Assembly: GCF_036884255.1 (NCBI RefSeq)
Contig: NZ_CP145605.1
Location: 2,108,001-2,172,000 of the forward strand
Reading direction: 5' to 3'
DNA: 64,000 nt
Source of the DNA: Paenibacillus tundrae
Lineage (GTDB): Bacteria; Bacillota; Bacilli; Paenibacillales; Paenibacillaceae
In this document: in pieces, positions 1-9,243 of the stretch
Numbering within the stretch: the stretch's first letter is position 1
Layout: each line of letters starts with the position of its first letter
Translations under genes and position numbers: made by a program
The notes under the pieces: model-generated
The model's input: the letters and a program-made list of their open reading frames with translations, nothing else
The model's database searches: none
What the model was told of the DNA's origin: nothing

Positions 1-878
1 AATTTCTCGGCAGTTGTATGGATCTCAATTCGCTGATCTTCATCCGATATCCATTGCTTCATCAAGCGGTTCATCGCTACCGCCTGCCCCCCGCCATGCA
101 GATTGGACGTTACACTTTTCTCGGCTCCCATTCGTCCAGCACAACCAGTCAGTTCCCATTGTCCCTCGCCGTTCTTCTGAACAAGCATACGGTAATCATG
201 CACACGCCCGTTGGGAAGCTGAAGCTGGATACCTTCTTGAACCAAATATTTATCTTTCATATTCCAGTGTTGGAGCAGGGAACCCAGTCGAGACAAGTGC
301 ACTTTACGCGGTGTAATAATTCGCCTCTTCTGATCTCGTCCCTGCACCAAGACCATATTGGATTCACTTTTGATTCGTTCAATACGCAGAATGCCACGTC
401 CACCGGTGCCATTAATCGGCTTGAGATAGATGAGAGCAGCACTTTTCAACATGCGATTCACGTCGGACATATCCTGGAACAGGATCGTTTCTGGCAGATG
501 CTCGCGAAAGGCAGGTTTCCCAGACAGTGTCTGATGAATCGTCCACTTGTTGCGTAGTGGACGATTCAGAAAAAGGAGATGCCCGTATTTTTCACGAAAA
601 GCAAGGAGCTGTTGAAATCGACGATTACGCTGTATCCGACAACGATCGAAGATCATATCGGGGAAAGGACGCCACTCTCTGGACCAACCCTTCTCCGAAT
701 GAAAGACCATTGCTTCAATCTGCTTACCTCCCGGATGTACATCCGCAGGTGTGAATACATATATGTCGAGTCCCCGCTTGCGTCCTTCGAGGATCATCCT
801 GCGATATATGCTCCGTTCTTCTAAGGCTCGGTGTTCGTTCAGGTACAACGTCATAATGCCTAGAACAGGTGAGGACAC
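1..878 (-). CDS. YheC/YheD-family ATP-grasp protein (C-terminus beyond window)
   Basis: The minus-strand frame is open from 878 to the window edge, giving about 292 residues without a stop. It begins with a PVLGIM-type N-terminal strand, then PDMIFDR, the ATP-grasp loop YLKPINGTGGRGI (about residues 155-167), and VQEG, DYRMLVQKN and SNLHGGG, all shared with the four paralogs that follow upstream. The terminal catalytic part (DLG..., EVN/EAN.KP) lies outside the window. I chose GTG at 878 because AAGGTGAT precedes it and the next ATG (854) would cut into the conserved first strand. Family knowledge: YheC/YheD proteins of Bacillus are associated with the spore coat; the ATP-dependent ligase-like reaction is unknown. 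It is the last gene of a five-gene same-strand array. Confidence 0.88.
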   Translation of the reverse strand, partial: MSSPVLGIMTLYLNEHRALEERSIYRRMILEGRKRGLDIYVFTPADVHPGGKQIEAMVFHSEKGWSREWRPFPDMIFDRCRIQRNRRFQQLLAFREKYGHLLFLNRPLRNKWTIHQTLSGKPAFREHLPETILFQDMSDVNRMLKSAALIYLKPINGTGGRGILRIERIKSESNMVLVQGRDQKRRIITPRKVHLSRLGSLLQHWNMKDKYLVQEGIQLQLPNGRVHDYRMLVQKNGEGQWELTGCAGRMGAEKSVTSNLHGGGQAVAMNRLMKQWISDEDQRIEIHTTAEK

Positions 879-943
879 AAACAATCACCTTCTTTAGCTT
901 TTATTCCTTTCCAGTATGTCTTTCGAATAGATGTTCAAAGTGT

Positions 944-956
944 ACTTTTTGAACAA
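944..956 (-). repeat. Short interspersed motif TTGTTCAAAAAGT, copy 1
   Basis: The minus strand reads TTGTTCAAAAAGT just after the stop of the ATP-grasp gene at 966. The same 13-mer is at 7155-7167, and a one-base variant is at 39955-39967. Here it continues into TTTGAAC, so it can form a small hairpin (about 933-955). Confidence 0.4.
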
Positions 957-965
957 CCTCTTCCA

Positions 966-2072
966 TTAACGTTTGGACTGACGGGCAAGATAGGCACTGT
1001 AGTGGAAAATGCGTTCCAGCGACCTGCGTCTGATCTGTGGTTCATCGAATTTCATAGGCTTTGCATTAGCTTCAAAAAACCAGATCTCGCCGAGATCATC
1101 CACCCCAAGATCCATGGACATCTCGCCAAGGGTATGCCCCGATCCACGTTCGACTTGCCTAGCAATCATCAGCGAGGTTGATTTCACCCTCTTCATTAGC
1201 GTGGTGCTTAACTCCTCACCGAAGAGCTCAGTCAACAGCTTTTCGGGATCCTCCACACTGCCTCCGCGAGGGACATGTGTCGTGATGCTGCGGGAACCGG
1301 CCAACCTCGCACCGACGCCCGTAACACTCCATTGACCTTTACTATTCTTCTGCACAAGTACCCGGAGATCGAAAGGGCGTTTGCGTGAAGATGCGAGTTC
1401 AATGCCTTGCTGCATAATGTACGGGGTATGACCCGTCTCTCTACGGATGCGAGCCCACAACTTGGCGAGTGTAGCAGTTTTGTATGTGGTGCTTTTTCTA
1501 GAACTTTGGACTTTGAGCCGATAAGGGAGCCGATCCTTCTCTTGAAACTTGAGCATCATGATGCCTTTTCCCGCTTTGCCGCTTTCGGGTTTCAAGTATA
1601 GATAAGGATAGGATTTGAGTACTGTAGCGAGTGCGGATGCACTGCGCATACGGCGAGTATAAGGTATTAGGTTTTGAGTCGATTTCGACTTCTTGAGCCA
1701 TTCAAATAGATTCCACTTGTTGAAGAAAAAAGGATTATATAACTCGATCCCAGATTCCATGCATTCAGCGATTTTACGTTGAACCGACGGTTTGCGCTCA
1801 TCCTCCCGGTTCGGTATGCGATTATACAGGACATGGGGAAGTGGGAAGGACTGTGAAGTCCATTTTCCACTTCCTTTGTTGTAGATGTAGCCCTTGACGG
1901 TGGAGCCAGCCACATTCAGATCGCGGACAGTCACGATGTAGACCACATACCCCATACTTTCTCCGGTTTGAATAATGTCTTGAAAATTTTGATGATTTCC
2001 CCTGAACATCCGTTGATCATCATGCATCGTCAACACGGCAATGACAGGTTTAAAATCATCGTGAAGGCTCAT
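966..2072 (-). CDS. YheC/YheD-family ATP-grasp protein
   Basis: This 368-residue protein has the conserved PVIAVLTM start, LYNRIPNRE, the ATP-grasp loop YLKPESGKAGKGI, LRVLVQKN, HVPRGG and the C-terminal metal/ATP site MDLGVDDLG...FFEANAKP. It lacks the extra N-terminal beta domain of its upstream neighbour. The start ATG at 2072 shares its A with the TGA of the upstream gene (TGATG), and GAAGGACG sits before it, so translational coupling is likely. The frame is open further upstream to 2213, but that part lies inside the neighbour and is not conserved. Likely a spore coat-associated protein by family; substrate unknown. Confidence 0.9.
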   Translation of the reverse strand: MSLHDDFKPVIAVLTMHDDQRMFRGNHQNFQDIIQTGESMGYVVYIVTVRDLNVAGSTVKGYIYNKGSGKWTSQSFPLPHVLYNRIPNREDERKPSVQRKIAECMESGIELYNPFFFNKWNLFEWLKKSKSTQNLIPYTRRMRSASALATVLKSYPYLYLKPESGKAGKGIMMLKFQEKDRLPYRLKVQSSRKSTTYKTATLAKLWARIRRETGHTPYIMQQGIELASSRKRPFDLRVLVQKNSKGQWSVTGVGARLAGSRSITTHVPRGGSVEDPEKLLTELFGEELSTTLMKRVKSTSLMIARQVERGSGHTLGEMSMDLGVDDLGEIWFFEANAKPMKFDEPQIRRRSLERIFHYSAYLARQSKR

Positions 2073-3445
2073 CAAATGTCGTCCTTCTTCCGGAATTTGC
2101 TCAAGTATAGGCAATGTTCCAAGATGTGCTCCACTGATGATTTTCCCTCCACTCGGAGTGAAGGGTGACGGAAAATGGAGCGTCCGGGTTTGGCGTTCGC
2201 TTCGAACATCCATACATGTTCCTCCTGATCAATGCCCAGATCAAAGCCAATCTCACCAATCAAATGCTGGTGCTGGGTTTCAATCGCCTGGGCCAGTGTA
2301 ATAGCGACGGATTTGGCCTGCCCTAGCACTTCTCCCGCGCGGTCACCGAAGTTACGGCTGAGCGCCTGCTCAGGGGTCATTAGAGAGCCGCCGTTTTTGA
2401 TATGTGTTGTTACGCTACCCCGACCTGCCTTCTTGGCGCCGATACCTACGACGACCCACTGATTGCTGCCGTTTTTGTGCATGTGAAAACGAAAATCAAT
2501 CGGGCATTCATCGATTTCAATAAGACGGATTCCCTGCTGAACGACGTAACCACGGAGCTGCTTGCCATGTCTGCCTTGCAGCATCCGCATCAAGCTATTG
2601 AACGAGCCAAAACGCAAAAGTGCATTGCCGCTTTTTTTGCGATAACGTGCGAAATATCCCCGTTTGGGCGAGTAGGTCAAACGATAAATCCCGTTGCCGA
2701 GACTTCCAGCCGTTGGCTTATAATAGACAAATTGATGGCGCTCGAGCATTTCTTTCATTTGCTCCACAGTCGGATTCGTAATGGATTCAGGAATATAACG
2801 CCCTGCGGACGGATCATTCTCCAGCAATTTATAGATATCCGATTTGTTAAAAAAGCTCCAGTTGAAGAAAGGAATTTTTCGGCGGATGAACCGTTCGCGC
2901 AACTGGTTAATCGCAGGCGAAAAATCGGAACGTCGGCTCGGCAACCGATTATATACAACATCCGGCAACGGTACGGTTTTGCGTACAAAGCTACCATTTT
3001 CATTCAGAAAGTATCCGGATACCGTCTCATTTGACCAATTGATATCTCGTGGTGTGAAGGCATAAATATAAGATTTACGACTTCCTTCACGAAGCAATTG
3101 TTTGATAAAGCCGGTACGAGAACCGAACGGATTCGTACTGGTCGCTGGTCCGTCAGACAATACACCGATCAGTGGTCCAAGTTGAACCTCATCGTTCTGC
3201 AGGTTGCGCAAGTAGATGCTCCCACGTTTGGGGACATTCATCAGATTGCGGATGCCTGAGGCGAGATAGAGGTGTTTCCCCGCCTTCTTAATAGGTTTGA
3301 TCGTAGCAGGTACGCGGTCTCGACCAAATCGCAGATGTATCGTTTTTTTACCAGACAGATTGAGGCTCTTCATTAATGCGTTGGACACATATACCACCTT
3401 ATCCGGCTGTTGAGTGAAATGCAGATTGCAAAAGGTCAAACTCAT
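2072..3445 (-). CDS. YheC/YheD-family ATP-grasp protein with N-terminal domain
   Basis: The 457-residue protein is the full-length YheC/YheD type. Residues 1-100 form a beta-rich domain (VYVSNALMKSLNLSG, HLRFG), followed by GPLIGVLSD, VVYNRLPSR, the ATP-grasp loop YYKPTAGSLGNGIYR, FRFHMHKN, THIKNGGS and GFDLGIDQE...FEANAKPGRS. RBS GGAGG lies 7-8 bases before ATG 3445. It overlaps the next gene by one base, so the two are probably co-translated. Family: spore coat-associated, role in the coat not established. The array suggests paralogs that act together or on related substrates (inference). Confidence 0.92.
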   Translation of the reverse strand: MSLTFCNLHFTQQPDKVVYVSNALMKSLNLSGKKTIHLRFGRDRVPATIKPIKKAGKHLYLASGIRNLMNVPKRGSIYLRNLQNDEVQLGPLIGVLSDGPATSTNPFGSRTGFIKQLLREGSRKSYIYAFTPRDINWSNETVSGYFLNENGSFVRKTVPLPDVVYNRLPSRRSDFSPAINQLRERFIRRKIPFFNWSFFNKSDIYKLLENDPSAGRYIPESITNPTVEQMKEMLERHQFVYYKPTAGSLGNGIYRLTYSPKRGYFARYRKKSGNALLRFGSFNSLMRMLQGRHGKQLRGYVVQQGIRLIEIDECPIDFRFHMHKNGSNQWVVVGIGAKKAGRGSVTTHIKNGGSLMTPEQALSRNFGDRAGEVLGQAKSVAITLAQAIETQHQHLIGEIGFDLGIDQEEHVWMFEANAKPGRSIFRHPSLRVEGKSSVEHILEHCLYLSKFRKKDDI

Positions 3446-3506
3446 GATTTATCCTCCTATCCTGAAAAAGATCCTTCGGCTCCATGGCAAGCGGGCGCTG
3501 CAGGCC

Positions 3507-4697
3507 TTAGCCGCCGTGAATCGGGATGGGTTTCAGGCCAGCTTTGCTGGATGTATTCGGCATTTTCATTGTTGGACGGTAGACGTCCGTGAGAACATGT
3601 TGTTGCAGCAAATAACGAGCATAGGCAAGTGGTTCGGTATACGTCAGTGTATGCATCTGCGGATTATCCGCCATTGCGAATGCGGATCGGCCTGGTTTGG
3701 AATTCACTTCGAGCAGCCAGAGACGACCGTCAGTGTCTGCTCCGAAATCAATGCCAAGTTCAGCCAGCCGACCGAATCGGCTCTCCAGCAGCGGAGGAAT
3801 TAGAGTAGCCGCCTGCTTGATCCTCTCCAGCAAAATAGCGGTATGAGATGAACCATATCGATCCATCAGATAAGAATGCACAGGATGTGCTGTACCTCCA
3901 CCATGTAAATTAGAAGTGAGTGATCCTTCGATACCTTCTCGCACCATACATCCGGTCAGGGACCATTGCCCGTGACTATTTTTTTGTACTAGGGCTCGAA
4001 TATCGAATGGATGCCCGTGATGGCTTAGATTAAGGTAAGGCTGCATAATCATGCTGTGGCGGGTCATAGATGATTCGACCCAGTCATGTACCGATTGATA
4101 CGTATACAGTGAATAGCTAAACCTCTCATTGTGGGAGTCACGACCATCTACGATCCAAGAACGGCCTGCTTCTGAAATGAGTCTGAAGGTATCCCGTCCG
4201 TGAGTTCCAGCCACCGGCTTAAAGAACAGTCCTGATGACCAGCGCTCTAACCAAGGCTCCCACTTCACACCGGGTTGTAGGAGGAGCGTGGGCGTCAGTA
4301 AGGAACGCAGCGCCGGTTCGTGGGATAACGCCCGGTGCACCTTCCATTTGCCAGGTAACGAAGTTGACCAGTAACGCGGTCGCTGTCCACTAGTTGACCA
4401 CACAAGATGGTGAAGCTGTTGTCGTATTTGTTTGGGGATAGGTCGTAAGCAACGATCCATTAGCAGATGAATTTCGGGAATAGGAGCTTTCTTCCATACT
4501 CCGTGCCGGTACACATATCCATGTTTAGGCAGTGTGCATGTCATCTCACTCGATATGACGAGAACGAATATATTGAGATTAAACTTCGGACTTTCCAAAC
4601 TAAGACGCCTACAGAAGAGTTCATCTGCGAAGGGAGAGGTTGCTTCCTCGCCACGAACCAGTATCGCCATGGTTTTGGGCGGATGCCATGGGAACAT
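3507..4697 (-). CDS. YheC/YheD-family ATP-grasp protein, divergent
   Basis: The 396-residue protein is recognisable by FFKPVAGTHGRDTFRL (ATP-grasp loop), FDIRALVQKN, SNLHGGGTA and LGIDFGADTDG...LEVNSKPGRSA. Its first 120 residues do not match the beta domain or the usual P-IG- strand of the paralogs, and the loop reads GTHGRD in place of the glycine-rich GK-G. It may therefore have changed specificity or weaker nucleotide binding (inference). RBS AGGAGGTG precedes ATG 4697. It is separated from both neighbours by short gaps on the same strand, consistent with one operon. Confidence 0.88.
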   Translation of the reverse strand: MFPWHPPKTMAILVRGEEATSPFADELFCRRLSLESPKFNLNIFVLVISSEMTCTLPKHGYVYRHGVWKKAPIPEIHLLMDRCLRPIPKQIRQQLHHLVWSTSGQRPRYWSTSLPGKWKVHRALSHEPALRSLLTPTLLLQPGVKWEPWLERWSSGLFFKPVAGTHGRDTFRLISEAGRSWIVDGRDSHNERFSYSLYTYQSVHDWVESSMTRHSMIMQPYLNLSHHGHPFDIRALVQKNSHGQWSLTGCMVREGIEGSLTSNLHGGGTAHPVHSYLMDRYGSSHTAILLERIKQAATLIPPLLESRFGRLAELGIDFGADTDGRLWLLEVNSKPGRSAFAMADNPQMHTLTYTEPLAYARYLLQQHVLTDVYRPTMKMPNTSSKAGLKPIPIHGG

Positions 4698-4727
4698 TGC
4701 TCTACACCTCCTGTTCTAGATGACTCT

Positions 4728-6095
4728 TCAGAATCCGGCGAGATAGCTTGAATATTCCAACATCGCTTTGACCGAAGGTCGGATTTTGCTCTCGCTTAGC
4801 GGTGTATTATCATTTTTGGATGGCTTCGAGTTGACTTCCAGCAGCCACACACGTCCTGTGGTATCTAGGGCTAAGTCAATCCCGAGTTCACCAAAATGAG
4901 CGGGAATTGCTTGCTCAATGCCTTTCGCAATATCCAGTGCAGCCGTGTGCAGCCCAGCGTAAGCTGAAGCTTTGGCAGCACTGGACAATGCCGTTTTGGC
5001 GACAGCTTCCTTGACGGTGCTTAGACTCCCGCCTCTTGCCAGATTGGAGACATAGTGACTTCCACCAGCAATGCGGGCAACAATGGAAGTGACACTCCAT
5101 TTGCCCACTTTGTTTTTCTGCACCAGAGCACGGAAGTCTACAGGTCTGCCGCTATTATCGATCAAGGTCAGTCCCTGCTGAATCTGGTAACGAGTTGTTT
5201 TCATTTTTCCAGACAGACTGGCATACAGTTTATCCAATGAAGTATAGGTCTGCTTACGAGTGCCTCCAACGCTTGTAGCTAAAGTGAGGAAGCTTCCATC
5301 GTTCTGGCGGGATACTCGAATGATCCCTTTGCCTAGAGAGCCGCGAACAGGCTTAAGGAAAACGACGGGATATCGGTTGCACATCGCTTTGAGCATAGAA
5401 GAAGTTTTGAGCAGATGAGATTCCGGCATCACTTTTTTGAGCGTTGTGATGGACTTCAAAGCATCGAACACTTCATTTTTGTCCAGAAATTTTTCATTAA
5501 AGGTTTGCGTACCGTAGAGCGATTTTACTTCTTTCATGAAATGCTGTACGCTAGGTTTGTTCTCAAGCTTACGGGACGTCAGCCGGTTATTGACGACATC
5601 TGCTACAGGCAGAACGGTCTTTTTCCAGCCGTCATCGTACACCCAGCCTCGCATTTGACCCTTGATCGTTCCAATATCCTCTGGCGTAAAGAAGGATACA
5701 TAGGCGCCTTGCTTCCGGCAGGCGTTCACCAGTTCATGACAGAACATCGTGATGGAGCCGAAGGGTCGATCAGGCTGATCGGGGTAATCCTGGCTTACCA
5801 ACACACTGATGAAGGGACCAAGGCGCAGCGTGCGACTGGCTGAACGATAAGATACGCTAAGCACAGAGCGGGGTACAAGGCCAGTTTGGCTGGCTACCGT
5901 CTGATTGATGCGTAGACCGTCATAGCGAGGAACCGGAATGACGGTAACTTCACGGCGGAAAGAGCCAAATTGTAACTGAAGCGGCCTTCCCGAAGGGATC
6001 TTTAATGCTTTGAGTACCCCTTCGCCCAGCATGATGACGTCGTCCTGCAAGATGCCCGAGCCGGTAACCTGAATCGTTACTTTTTTTGTGGACAT
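4728..6095 (-). CDS. YheC/YheD-family ATP-grasp protein, first gene of array
   Basis: The 455-residue protein has an N-terminal beta domain (IQVTGSGILQDDVIMLG, LQLQFGS), GPFISVLVSQ, VVNNRLTSRK, the loop FLKPVRGSLGKGIIRV, FRALVQKN, NLARGGSL and GIDLALDTTG...LEVNSKPSK. I start it at ATG 6095 because GGAAGGAG lies before it; an in-frame ATG at 6188 would add 31 residues outside the family. A CATATGAT element with an AC dinucleotide 17 bases upstream (near 6175-6200) resembles a mother-cell sigma-K promoter, which fits a coat gene but is only weakly supported. Confidence 0.92.
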   Translation of the reverse strand: MSTKKVTIQVTGSGILQDDVIMLGEGVLKALKIPSGRPLQLQFGSFRREVTVIPVPRYDGLRINQTVASQTGLVPRSVLSVSYRSASRTLRLGPFISVLVSQDYPDQPDRPFGSITMFCHELVNACRKQGAYVSFFTPEDIGTIKGQMRGWVYDDGWKKTVLPVADVVNNRLTSRKLENKPSVQHFMKEVKSLYGTQTFNEKFLDKNEVFDALKSITTLKKVMPESHLLKTSSMLKAMCNRYPVVFLKPVRGSLGKGIIRVSRQNDGSFLTLATSVGGTRKQTYTSLDKLYASLSGKMKTTRYQIQQGLTLIDNSGRPVDFRALVQKNKVGKWSVTSIVARIAGGSHYVSNLARGGSLSTVKEAVAKTALSSAAKASAYAGLHTAALDIAKGIEQAIPAHFGELGIDLALDTTGRVWLLEVNSKPSKNDNTPLSESKIRPSVKAMLEYSSYLAGF

Positions 6096-6368
6096 CACGG
6101 ATCTCCTTCCGGGCGGCAACTTGATGTCTGATCTCGAAATTAAAGCGGCATCTGAAAACATGGCATGTGCTTCATCATATGAGGACATATATCCCTTGGT
6201 GATTGACCCATTTGGATTAAATGCAATTCCTTGGGGTCAGGTGATGGAGGGCTTGTTTTGACTTGCCTTGTTTGACAGTAGTTATTTACGTGTATTAACA
6301 CGGATGAACGTTGCGATGAGAATGTGATGAACAAATGAACAACAACTCATATCCGAGGAGGAATTATA

Positions 6369-6716
6369 GTGAACATTTATGACAAAGCCAATGATTTGGC
6401 GAAAGCCCTGAGAGAAAGCAACGAGGTAGAGGAAATTACCTCTGCAATGAAGTTGATTGAAGCTGATCCAGAAGCAAAACGTATGTTAGATGGCTTCCGT
6501 GACCAGCAAATGGAATTGCAACAACGTATGATGAGCGGGGACATGCCTGCACCAGAAGAGATGGAGAAAATGGAAAAGCTGTTTGAGGTGCTGAGCCTTA
6601 ACCTGAACATCCGTCGTCTATTTGATGCTGAGCGTCGTCTGAGTGTCATCATTGAAGATGTGAACAAAATTATCGCTGATAGTCTTGGTCACTTGTATGG
6701 TGGCTCAGAAGCATAA
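6369..6716 (+). CDS. YlbF/YmcA family protein, YheA-like
   Basis: The 115-residue, all-helical, glutamate-rich protein matches the YlbF/YmcA/YheA (DUF964) family: short helices, an LxxAL(R/A)ES motif near residue 15, and DPEAKRMLDGFRD. In Bacillus, YlbF, YmcA and YaaT act together in RNA maturation and development; the role of YheA is not known. The start is GTG 6369, preceded by GAGGAGGAATTATA. In Bacillus yheA lies near yheC/yheD, which matches the divergent neighbour here. An alternative role as a YlbF ortholog cannot be excluded. Confidence 0.85.
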   Translation: MNIYDKANDLAKALRESNEVEEITSAMKLIEADPEAKRMLDGFRDQQMELQQRMMSGDMPAPEEMEKMEKLFEVLSLNLNIRRLFDAERRLSVIIEDVNKIIADSLGHLYGGSEA

Positions 6717-6866
6717 GTGATCTAGCAGCTCCACACGCGCGTATACACGTCAAGTTATGACTATACGAATGTATCCCTAACGATTTGTCCAAACCTTTCA
6801 TATTACAGCAATCCGGTTCATAGACTAGACATATAGAGTCGATCAAGAACGAAGGAGCTGTGAATA

Positions 6867-7151
6867 GTGAAAAGGTTGAAAAAAGCAAAACACGTGATCT
6901 ATCTCTTAGTTGCCTTGTCTATGCTAGTTATTGCATTACCGCGAATTTCCTTCGCAGGTGGAATGGACTGGGTGAACATTTTTGGTATCGTGTGGGTGCT
7001 ATTCTCCATGTTAATCATCGGTGCTCACTTACATTTCATTCTGGGTGTAGATGAAGAGAAGAAGCGTGCTCTTGAAGCGGTTAGACGCGCCAAGTTGCGG
7101 CAATGGGAAATGAAGCTGTTGGACAAGCAGGAACAGAGTAAATCGGTGTAG
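6867..7151 (+). CDS. Small membrane protein of unknown function
   Basis: The 94-residue protein has two hydrophobic segments: residues 10-30 (VIYLLVALSMLVIALP, followed by an AGG signal-peptidase-like site) and about 37-58 (NIFGIVWVLFSMLIIGAHLHFIL). A charged helical tail follows, rich in lysine, arginine and glutamate. It starts at GTG 6867 behind GAAGGAG. I do not recognise a family. It could be anchored with its tail in the cytoplasm. A terminator follows at 7222-7266. Confidence 0.7.
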   Translation: MKRLKKAKHVIYLLVALSMLVIALPRISFAGGMDWVNIFGIVWVLFSMLIIGAHLHFILGVDEEKKRALEAVRRAKLRQWEMKLLDKQEQSKSV

Positions 7152-7154
7152 AGA

Positions 7155-7167
7155 TTGTTCAAAAAGT
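7155..7167 (+). repeat. Short interspersed motif TTGTTCAAAAAGT, copy 2
   Basis: This 13-mer lies four bases after the stop of the small membrane protein and equals the minus-strand copy at 944-956. Both copies are preceded by AGAG/AGAT-type sequence and sit just beyond a stop codon. Confidence 0.4.
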
Positions 7168-7221
7168 CCGTAATGGATCAAGCATGGTTAGGTCGTAGTG
7201 CACGACTTGGAGCTACTGTGG

Positions 7222-7266
7222 AAAGGCCGTATTCTCTTCTAGAGTGAAGAGATGCGGTCTTTTTTT
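7222..7266 (+). terminator. Rho-independent terminator
   Basis: Arms GGCCGTATTCTCTTC and GAAGAGATGCGGTC pair with one bulge around a short loop and are followed by a run of seven or more T. Confidence 0.8.
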
Positions 7267-7408
7267 GCGATCTTTTTTGAATTTAATAAGGTGTGCATGA
7301 TCTATTAAAGAGGTTGTATACATAAGGAGACACGATGGGGTTATTTTCCTCTGCTCGTGTTATAATAGATACAGAATAGTACAGATGCATCTTCGGGGGT
7401 GGTACAGT

Positions 7409-8743
7409 TTGGACGGACAAGAAGAGAATGTAACGAAGCATGAACAACTGCTACAGCATATCGAACAATTGAAGGTTGGTAGTAAAATATCTGTTCGTGG
7501 ATTAGCGCGAGAGCTTGGGGTAAGTGAAGGTACAGCATACCGCGCGGTGAAAGAGGCAGAGAACTTTGGGATGGTTGTGACCAAGGAAAGAATCGGAACC
7601 GTTCGAATTGAGAAAAGACCTCGGGGCATGACAGAGCAGCTTACTTTTGCCGATGTGGTTACGATTGTAGAAGGACATGTGCTCGGCGGCAGTGACGGAC
7701 TTGCCAAACCGCTCCATAAATACGTGATCGGTGCTATGAAAGAACAAGCGATGGCTCGTTATATTGATGCAGGCAGTTTGTTGATTGTTGGTAACCGTGA
7801 TAATGCACACTCACTTGCCCTGGAGCAGGGGGCTGGTGTATTGATTACTGGGGGCTTTGGAACAAGTCGTGAGGTGCGTTTGTTGGCTGATGAACTTGGG
7901 CTACCCATTATCTCTTCCAGACATGATACATTCACTGTGGCCTCTATGATCAACCGAGCAATCTTTGACCGACTGATCAAGAAAAAAATCATGCTGGTTG
8001 AGGATATCATCGGTCAGAAACCACGACTTCAGGTGCTTAAGGTGACCAGTTCTGCGTCTGATTTCCACAAGCTGGTCGGAGAGACAGGAGAACATCGCTT
8101 TCCTGTGGTGGATGAATGGAACCGTGTTATTGGGATTGTGAGTCTCAAAGATGTGAGTGAATTGAAAGAAGATCAGAGTATTGAGAAATGTGTAGTACGC
8201 CGCCCGGTTACGGCCTCACTGCAGACCTCTCTCGCTTCGGCTGCTCAGATTATGACCTGGGAGGGAATTGATTTCCTGCCGATCGTGGATCGGAACCGTA
8301 AATTGATTGCTTCCGTGACACGCAAAGAAGTCCTTCAGGCGATGCGGGATGCTCAGAAGCAACCCCAGCTCGGGGAGACCTTTGATCATCTGATCTGGAA
8401 CGGATTCGCCGAAGAACGCGGAGAGCAGAATGAACTGATGTTCCATGGATTTATTATTCCGCAGATGGCGACGGATCTTGGAACAATCTCAGAAGGGGTT
8501 CTCCTTAACATAATGACACAAGCCGGACGCCGTGCTGCATGGGACGTGACGGGCAATGACCATGTTGTGGATAATGTGACTACCTATTTCGTCAGACCGG
8601 TGCAGATCGAAGATCAGATTTTGGTTCGTCCGATTATTTTGGAGACAAGCCGCCGTACCTGCAAAATGGACATTGTGATTACACGTGATGGAAGTGTAGT
8701 ATGCAAAGCGGTCATGACCTTACAATCCATTGATCATGCGTAG
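7409..8743 (+). CDS. ytoI: YtoI-like regulator: HTH, DRTGG, CBS pair, thioesterase-fold domain
   Basis: The order of domains is a GntR-like winged helix (residues about 10-65, LARELGVSEGTAYRAVKEAE), a DRTGG domain (about 80-190, with LLIVGNRD and LITGGFGTS), two CBS motifs (about 195-310, FPVVDEWNRVIGIVSLKDV, FLPIVDRNRKLIASVTRKE) and a 4HBT hot-dog domain at the end. This matches Bacillus YtoI, a predicted ligand-sensing transcription regulator; the ligand is unknown, probably a nucleotide at the CBS pair. I place the start at TTG 7409 behind GGGGGTGG; an in-frame ATG at 7385 has no ribosome binding site and lies upstream of it. Synteny with ytpI, ytrI, ytrH and dnaE supports the name. Confidence 0.9.
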   Translation: MDGQEENVTKHEQLLQHIEQLKVGSKISVRGLARELGVSEGTAYRAVKEAENFGMVVTKERIGTVRIEKRPRGMTEQLTFADVVTIVEGHVLGGSDGLAKPLHKYVIGAMKEQAMARYIDAGSLLIVGNRDNAHSLALEQGAGVLITGGFGTSREVRLLADELGLPIISSRHDTFTVASMINRAIFDRLIKKKIMLVEDIIGQKPRLQVLKVTSSASDFHKLVGETGEHRFPVVDEWNRVIGIVSLKDVSELKEDQSIEKCVVRRPVTASLQTSLASAAQIMTWEGIDFLPIVDRNRKLIASVTRKEVLQAMRDAQKQPQLGETFDHLIWNGFAEERGEQNELMFHGFIIPQMATDLGTISEGVLLNIMTQAGRRAAWDVTGNDHVVDNVTTYFVRPVQIEDQILVRPIILETSRRTCKMDIVITRDGSVVCKAVMTLQSIDHA

Positions 8744-8777
8744 TAGCGTCGTGGTTACTATTATTGGGTGGAATGCC

Positions 8778-8865
8778 AAAAGAGGATATCTCCTCATCGT
8801 TTACGTCAACCGTTATGGAGTGCGCGGGCAGACATGTATTCGATGTAGGCAGAGATCCTCTTTTT
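8778..8865. terminator. Possible bidirectional terminator with long loop
   Basis: AAAAGAGGAT (8778-8787) and ATCCTCTTTT (8855-8864) are perfect 10-base arms with flanking A and T runs, separated by 67 bases. They lie between the convergent ytoI and ytpI genes. The long loop makes this weaker than a classical terminator. Confidence 0.45.
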
Positions 8866-8901
8866 GTTAACCTAACGCATGGAAAGACAGGGTGAGTTAC
8901 A

Positions 8902-9243
8902 TTATACGGATGGGCTAGATGGATGAGGTGATCTGCCTTCTGCCTGTTGCTGCAGCCGAGCATAATGACTACGGTTACGGAAACCAGCAAACAGATTGTA
9001 TGCACCCACTAGCAAAAATAGCGCTTCCACAACGATGGATAATGTTGAGCCGCTAAAGACAAACATGAGGATTAGAGCCAGTACAATGAGCATTGCACCC
9101 ATCCAGATGTTTGTCCAGGAACGATACACTCCTGTGGCAGCAGGGTGTGTGCTTCGATGGGAACGAATACTATTCACGGCGGCACAGACCAGGGTCAATG
9201 TGAAGATGGCAATAAGGCTGTACTTGAGTACTTCAATAAACAC
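8902..9243 (-). CDS. ytpI: YtpI-like membrane protein
   Basis: The 113-residue protein has three hydrophobic helices (about residues 8-28, 46-66 and 68-88) and a polar C-terminal tail. Length, topology and position next to ytoI match Bacillus YtpI, a membrane protein of unknown function. The start is GTG 9243 with AAAGGAG ten bases upstream. It is followed, in the other direction, by ytrI; the nrnA (ytqI) gene that lies between ytpI and ytrI in Bacillus is not here. Confidence 0.8.
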   Translation of the reverse strand: MFIEVLKYSLIAIFTLTLVCAAVNSIRSHRSTHPAATGVYRSWTNIWMGAMLIVLALILMFVFSGSTLSIVVEALFLLVGAYNLFAGFRNRSHYARLQQQAEGRSPHPSSPSV

